DNA of 9,554 nt from Planctomycetaceae bacterium (lineage in GTDB: Bacteria; Planctomycetota; Planctomycetia; Pirellulales; Thermoguttaceae), in assembly GCA_003532715.1 (NCBI GenBank), contig DOEZ01000585.1:1-9554 (forward strand), read 5' to 3'. Position numbers and translations under genes: made by a program. Numbering within the stretch: position 1 is the first letter of the stretch; every line of letters starts with the position of its first letter. The notes beneath the pieces are model-generated. The model searched no databases. It saw only the letters and a program-made list of their open reading frames with translations, and was not told the DNA's origin. Shown here in pieces: positions 6,022 to 9,554 of the stretch.

Positions 6022-8058
6022 CTACCCGAAAATGGCACCATCGCGAAACTCGCGCCATGCCACCTCGAACGCCTTCAACTCGCGGGCCAGCTTTCGCACG
6101 GCAATCGGCTCGCAACGGAAGCCGCTGGGCAATTGGTCGTCGGCGACGACGCGGAGAATCGATTCTCGCAGGGCCTGATTCTCGGACCGAAAGCGCAACG
6201 GCCCCTCCCCTGCCCCGCCACACGGGTCCAAATCGATTGTCTCGCCATCGTCGTCCAATACGAGAAACGAGCCTCGTGACCCGCCGCCTTGTTCGAGGAA
6301 GGCGACAATTGCCGCTAGAAAGGCCGCGCTGGCCGAGGCGAGATGCTCGGCCTGGATGGCGACGGTCAAGTCTTGCGGTTTCTCCACTCGCGGGCCTTCG
6401 GACCGCAGCCGATCGACCAGCGTCACCGCGTCGGCCAACGCTCTGTTCGCCGTATCGAGTCGCCGAAGATGCGCGCCGGCCGCCGTCATTCGAGCTTGAA
6501 TTTCGCCGATCACCTCGTCCGCCCCTCGCGCCGCCGCCGTGCCTTGCCATCGCGTCCATTTTTCGCAAAGCCGCGCGACGGCCCCCTCAATCGCCGGCGC
6601 GGCGACTTCGCCCGAAGGCACTTCCGCGCCGTAGACGTTGACCAAGTACTCCGCCGCCCGCAGGCCGCCGACCTGCCCGGCGTTCAGCGCCGAGCCGCCG
6701 GGCCGCTTCACCCCGTGGGTGCCGGCCATTTCGCCGATGACGAACGTGTGGGGAACCGATGACTCCCACCAATGATTGACGGCCAGTCCGCCGTTGCAGT
6801 GCTGGGCGCAGACGGCAATTTCGAGGGGTTCGTTGTAAAGGTCGATTCCATGTTCGGCATAGATGTCGATCGCCAGCGGATTCATGTGGGCCAGCCGCTC
6901 GATCGGCGTCGTCTGAAGCGCCTGGTTCGCCTGGAGGTAATCGAGTGCCTCGGCTTCCAGGGCTTCCAGGTCGAACCGTCCGATCGTCTCGTTGCCCGTC
7001 GGATTCGCGCGGAAATCGAGAAACACGCGGCGACCCCGCTGCGTCTCGCGCGACACCAGAACGTCGATCAGCGACGACTGATGCCCGGCGATGCGTTGCG
7101 GGTCGAAGGGCCACTGATAGCCTTTCAAGAATGTGCTCGTGGCCAGCCGCGACATGCTGGGAAACGCGTCGTTGAGAAACTCGCGAGGGTCGTTTCCATC
7201 GCGGTCCGTGCTGAAGATGCGAGGGACGGCCTGCATGTAGGTTCCCGACACGTTCCAGCGGAACTTCGTGCTGGCCATGCCAAACTGCGATTCGGTGAGG
7301 TTTTCGGCCGCCAGGCCGGCCGCCATCGCCAGACCATGTAGGCCAACCTGTCCCTTGGGATAGACCGACGTTTCGTACAGCGCGCCGGGCCCGCCCGCCG
7401 CCAGAATCAGATTCGCGCACTCGAACATGTTGATGTGCAATCGCCCCTGGGCCAGAGCCGCCGCGTCGACACACACGACGGCGACGATCCGTCGCTCGGG
7501 CCCCTCGCCGTCGACGACCAGCGAAGCAACCTCCTGCCGGTCGAAGATTGGAATACCGTACGCTTCTACTTCGCGCTCGAGGCATTGGCTCATCATGCGG
7601 CTGGTTCGCGGGCCGGCCGACGTGGCCCGCTGATACGGATCGTGATCGGTCTTGTAGCCGACGAAAGAGCCGTGGTTGTCGCACGGGAATGGCACCCCAG
7701 CGCGAACCAGGTGGTAGAATTCGCGAAGCGATCCGATGCCTTCGATCAACGCCAGATCCTCATGGGCACAGCCGGCGGCGGTCAGGCTCTTCGCGAAATC
7801 GGCCGCGCTGTCGGCCGTGTCGGGCGACGTGCCGAGTTTGTAATAGGTCTGCTTGTCCGACCCGCTCATCCGCGACGCGCCCAACGGCAGACCCCGCGTG
7901 ACGACGGCGATGCGACGCGCGGGATCGTCGATTCCCTTGGCTCGCATGAACTCGTAAAGATGCACCGCGCAGTTCATTCCCGCCGCGCCCGCGCCCACGA
8001 TCACCGAGTTATATCGTCGAACGGTGACTTCCGGGTTTTCCGTATTCAGCCTTGTCAT
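6022..8058 (-). CDS. fumarate reductase/L-aspartate oxidase-type FAD flavoprotein
   Basis: The 678-residue protein belongs to the flavoprotein family of succinate dehydrogenase, fumarate reductase and aspartate oxidase. The N-terminal Rossmann motif is Val-Gly-Ala-Gly-Ala-Ala-Gly (21-27). Residues 60-76 (Gly-Ala-Ser-Arg-Met through Gln-Thr-Tyr-Tyr-Lys-Leu-Gly) stand where the FAD-contacting Ala/Ser-rich loop lies in the family. Ala-Gly-Gly-Pro-Gly-Ala-Leu-Tyr (221-228) closes the FAD site. Arg337 in Val-Ser-Arg-Glu, His420 in Gln-His-Cys-Asn-Gly-Gly and Arg452 in Lys-Arg-Pro-Gly-Gly-Ser match positions that bind a dicarboxylate substrate or donate a proton in relatives, though the alignment was made by eye. 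Residues about 490-550 form the helical C-terminal domain; beyond about 560 is an extra tail. No signal peptide, haem motif or Fe-S subunit is visible, so it is probably soluble and cytoplasmic. AGGAG at 8066-8070 lies 7 bases before the ATG. It is the last gene of the apparent redox operon. The substrate is unknown. Confidence 0.88.
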   Translation of the reverse strand: MTRLNTENPEVTVRRYNSVIVGAGAAGMNCAVHLYEFMRAKGIDDPARRIAVVTRGLPLGASRMSGSDKQTYYKLGTSPDTADSAADFAKSLTAAGCAHEDLALIEGIGSLREFYHLVRAGVPFPCDNHGSFVGYKTDHDPYQRATSAGPRTSRMMSQCLEREVEAYGIPIFDRQEVASLVVDGEGPERRIVAVVCVDAAALAQGRLHINMFECANLILAAGGPGALYETSVYPKGQVGLHGLAMAAGLAAENLTESQFGMASTKFRWNVSGTYMQAVPRIFSTDRDGNDPREFLNDAFPSMSRLATSTFLKGYQWPFDPQRIAGHQSSLIDVLVSRETQRGRRVFLDFRANPTGNETIGRFDLEALEAEALDYLQANQALQTTPIERLAHMNPLAIDIYAEHGIDLYNEPLEIAVCAQHCNGGLAVNHWWESSVPHTFVIGEMAGTHGVKRPGGSALNAGQVGGLRAAEYLVNVYGAEVPSGEVAAPAIEGAVARLCEKWTRWQGTAAARGADEVIGEIQARMTAAGAHLRRLDTANRALADAVTLVDRLRSEGPRVEKPQDLTVAIQAEHLASASAAFLAAIVAFLEQGGGSRGSFLVLDDDGETIDLDPCGGAGEGPLRFRSENQALRESILRVVADDQLPSGFRCEPIAVRKLARELKAFEVAWREFRDGAIFG

Positions 8059-8089
8059 GGCACGGCTCCTGCTTGTGTTGGGAACGAAT

Positions 8090-8872
8090 CTACAGACGAC
8101 GCAAATGGAAACCGCCGTCGACGTTGATCACCTCGCCGGTCGAGAAGTCGAGGTGGCCCTTGGCAATCGCCGCGACCGCCTTGGCGACATCCTCGGGCAC
8201 TCCCCAGCGGCGAATGGGCGTTAGCCCGTCGGCGATCATCCGGTCGTACTTATCCTTGACCGCGGCGGTCATGTCGGTGGCGATGATGCCGGGCCGAATC
8301 TCGAAAACACCGATGCCGAATTCAGCTAGCCGATCAGCGTAAAGAGCCGTCATCATGGCCACGCCCGCCTTCGACACGCAATACTCGCCTCGCCCCGGCG
8401 AGCTGGTGAAGGCCGAAATCGATCCGATATTCACGATTCGACACGCGCGGTCGGCATGTCGCTCGCGCTGCTCGATCATCCAGTTGGCGATCGCCTGGGT
8501 GAGAAAATAGGGACCCTTGAGGTTGATCGACAGGACGCGATCGAAACTCTCCTCGGTGGCTTCCAACAGATCGAGCCGCACCAGGGGCGCCACGCCCGCG
8601 TTGTTGACCAGCAAATCGCAACGTCCCCAACGGTCGCGGACCGTTTCGACCAGGCGGCGGCGGTCGTCGGCCCGAGCGATGTCGGTTTGGACATAGAGCA
8701 GTCCGGTCCCCGCGGCCTCGATGAGGGCCTTCACCTCACTGGCGGCCGATTCCTCGACGCAATCGGCAACCACCAGGTTCATTCCAGTCGCGGCCAGGCC
8801 CGAGGCGATGGCACGCCCAATGCCACGCGACGCGCCCGTGACAATCGCGACAGGTCGCTCTGAACTGGTCAT
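8090..8872 (-). CDS. short-chain dehydrogenase/reductase, classical type
   Basis: The 260-residue product is a classical SDR, often annotated as 3-oxoacyl-ACP reductase, that would oxidise an alcohol or reduce a ketone with a nicotinamide cofactor. Thr-Gly-Ala-Ser-Arg-Gly-Ile-Gly (12-19) is the cofactor loop and Asn90-Asn-Ala-Gly93 the structural motif. Asn117, Ser151, Tyr164 and Lys168 form the complete catalytic tetrad, with the serine 13 residues before the tyrosine as expected. Arg-Pro-Gly-Ile-Ile (193-197) follows, and Gly-Glu-Val-Ile-Asn-Val-Asp-Gly-Gly (246-254) is the usual C-terminal signature. Asp37 at the end of strand 2 suggests preference for NAD over NADP. The start at 8872 follows GGGAG (8881-8885) by 8 bases; an ATG at 8887 would add five residues. 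It is 17 bases from the upstream GltD-like gene and 31 from the downstream flavoprotein. Because it sits in a redox operon rather than a fatty-acid cluster, a FabG role is doubtful and a dedicated substrate dehydrogenase is more likely. Confidence 0.93.
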   Translation of the reverse strand: MTSSERPVAIVTGASRGIGRAIASGLAATGMNLVVADCVEESAASEVKALIEAAGTGLLYVQTDIARADDRRRLVETVRDRWGRCDLLVNNAGVAPLVRLDLLEATEESFDRVLSINLKGPYFLTQAIANWMIEQRERHADRACRIVNIGSISAFTSSPGRGEYCVSKAGVAMMTALYADRLAEFGIGVFEIRPGIIATDMTAAVKDKYDRMIADGLTPIRRWGVPEDVAKAVAAIAKGHLDFSTGEVINVDGGFHLRRL

Positions 8873-8889
8873 GATTCGTTCTCCCATCG

Positions 8890-9554
8890 TTAGGATGATT
8901 GTCCGCGGAGCAGCGCGTCGATTTCCTCCGCCGCCCGCATTCCGTCGGCCACCGCGGCCACGACCGTCGCGGCGCCGCGTCGAACATCGCCACCGGCAAA
9001 CACCCGATCGCGAGTTGTTTGACAACTTCCCTCGCGATGCACGACACGCCCGTTGCGAAACTCGACGCCCGGTAATATGGTTTCCACTTCGGGCGGAATC
9101 TCCTGGCCGATCGCCTCGACGACCAGGTCCATCGGCAAGCGGTACTCCTGCTCGGGCAGACGCAGCGGCCGACGGCGTCCCGAGGCGTCCGATTCGCCCA
9201 GGCGCGTGGGACAAAGGCGAATCGCCGTCACGCGTCCTTGGTCGCCGACGTAGCCGACGACATCCGTTAGTATCAGGAAATGAACGCCCCGTGCAAGGGC
9301 CTCGTCCCGCTCTTTCGGCCAGGCCGGCATTTCCGTGAACGAACGACGGTAGACCAGGTACACATCATCCGCCCCAAGTCGCCGGGCCGAAACGGCCGCA
9401 TCCATGGCCGTATTGCCACCGCCGATCACGGCAACGCGGCTGCCCCGAAGGTCAACCTGTCCCGTCTTCGCCGAAGCCAAGAACCGAAGGCCGTCGACCA
9501 CTCCGTCCGGCGCACCGCCGCCCGTCCGCACTGCCCGAGTCAATCCCAACGCGA
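8890..9554 (-). CDS. GltD-like FAD/NAD(P)H oxidoreductase (N-terminal part cut by window edge)
   Basis: The C-terminal 220 residues or so of a protein related to the small subunit of glutamate synthase and to similar NADPH-dependent oxidoreductases are visible. These enzymes pass electrons between NAD(P)H, FAD and iron-sulphur partners. Counted from the Leu codon at 9549, the second Rossmann motif is Val-Ile-Gly-Gly-Gly-Asn-Thr-Ala-Met-Asp (41-50), followed by Val-Tyr-Arg-Arg (66-69) and Glu-Met-Pro-Ala (73-76), all typical. Ala-Ile-Gly-Gln (146-149) and Phe-Ala-Gly-Gly-Asp-Val-Arg-Arg-Gly (184-192) form the FAD-closing C-terminal segment, with Val-Val-Ala-Ala-Val-Ala-Asp-Gly after it. The N-terminal half, with the cysteine clusters and first FAD loop, lies outside the window, as does the start; the TTG at 9549 is not a real start, since the frame continues to the edge. 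It is the first visible gene of the minus-strand cluster. Whether it serves glutamate synthase is doubtful, as no large subunit is seen. Confidence 0.9.
   Translation of the reverse strand, partial: ALGLTRAVRTGGGAPDGVVDGLRFLASAKTGQVDLRGSRVAVIGGGNTAMDAAVSARRLGADDVYLVYRRSFTEMPAWPKERDEALARGVHFLILTDVVGYVGDQGRVTAIRLCPTRLGESDASGRRRPLRLPEQEYRLPMDLVVEAIGQEIPPEVETILPGVEFRNGRVVHREGSCQTTRDRVFAGGDVRRGAATVVAAVADGMRAAEEIDALLRGQSS

Noticed and set aside
6587..7684. Long open frame of 365 codons within the flavoprotein gene, same strand in another frame
   Set aside because: It is rich in Arg, Gly and Ser with no motif, as expected for a shadow frame of GC-rich coding DNA, while the overlapping frame carries clear family motifs.
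8890..9549. TTG at 9549 as the start of the GltD-like protein
   Set aside because: The frame continues to the window edge, and the family needs a longer N-terminal part with FAD and cysteine motifs that would lie beyond it.

Overview
The window looks like chromosomal DNA from a GC-rich planctomycete, probably of the Pirellula type. The strongest evidence is the gene near 4523-5533. It encodes a DUF1559 protein with a type IV prepilin-like leader and a C-terminal H-X9-DG motif, a family hugely expanded in Planctomycetes. Loose gene spacing, weak or missing Shine-Dalgarno sites at some starts and simple-sequence junk between genes also fit. This assignment is inferred from gene content; no marker gene for taxonomy is present.

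Left half (plus strand): a 450-residue protein of unknown function (48-1400) is followed by a short spacer with an imperfect inverted repeat. Next is a protein with the fold signature of the phosphoglucomutase/phosphomannomutase family but with every catalytic motif altered and the fourth domain absent (1567-2964). After an AT-rich hairpin and an 8-base tandem repeat comes a complete class I/II PLP-dependent aminotransferase (3132-4244). A structured 278-base spacer then leads to the DUF1559 gene, whose best start by Shine-Dalgarno position is a rare ATT codon.

Right half (minus strand, read from the right edge): a GltD-like FAD/NAD(P)H oxidoreductase (cut by the window edge), a classical short-chain dehydrogenase and a 678-residue fumarate reductase/aspartate oxidase-type flavoprotein lie head to tail with gaps of 17 and 31 bases. 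They look like one redox operon of unknown substrate. About 100 bases further on is a small single-domain STAS protein, possibly with its own promoter, which converges on the DUF1559 gene with only 6 bases between the stop codons.

No tRNA, rRNA, CRISPR array, transposase or phage gene was seen. The least ordinary items are the apparently inactive phosphohexomutase relative, the ATT start with its structured leader, and the three-gene redox cluster. I do not see clear evidence of a new defence or mobile system.
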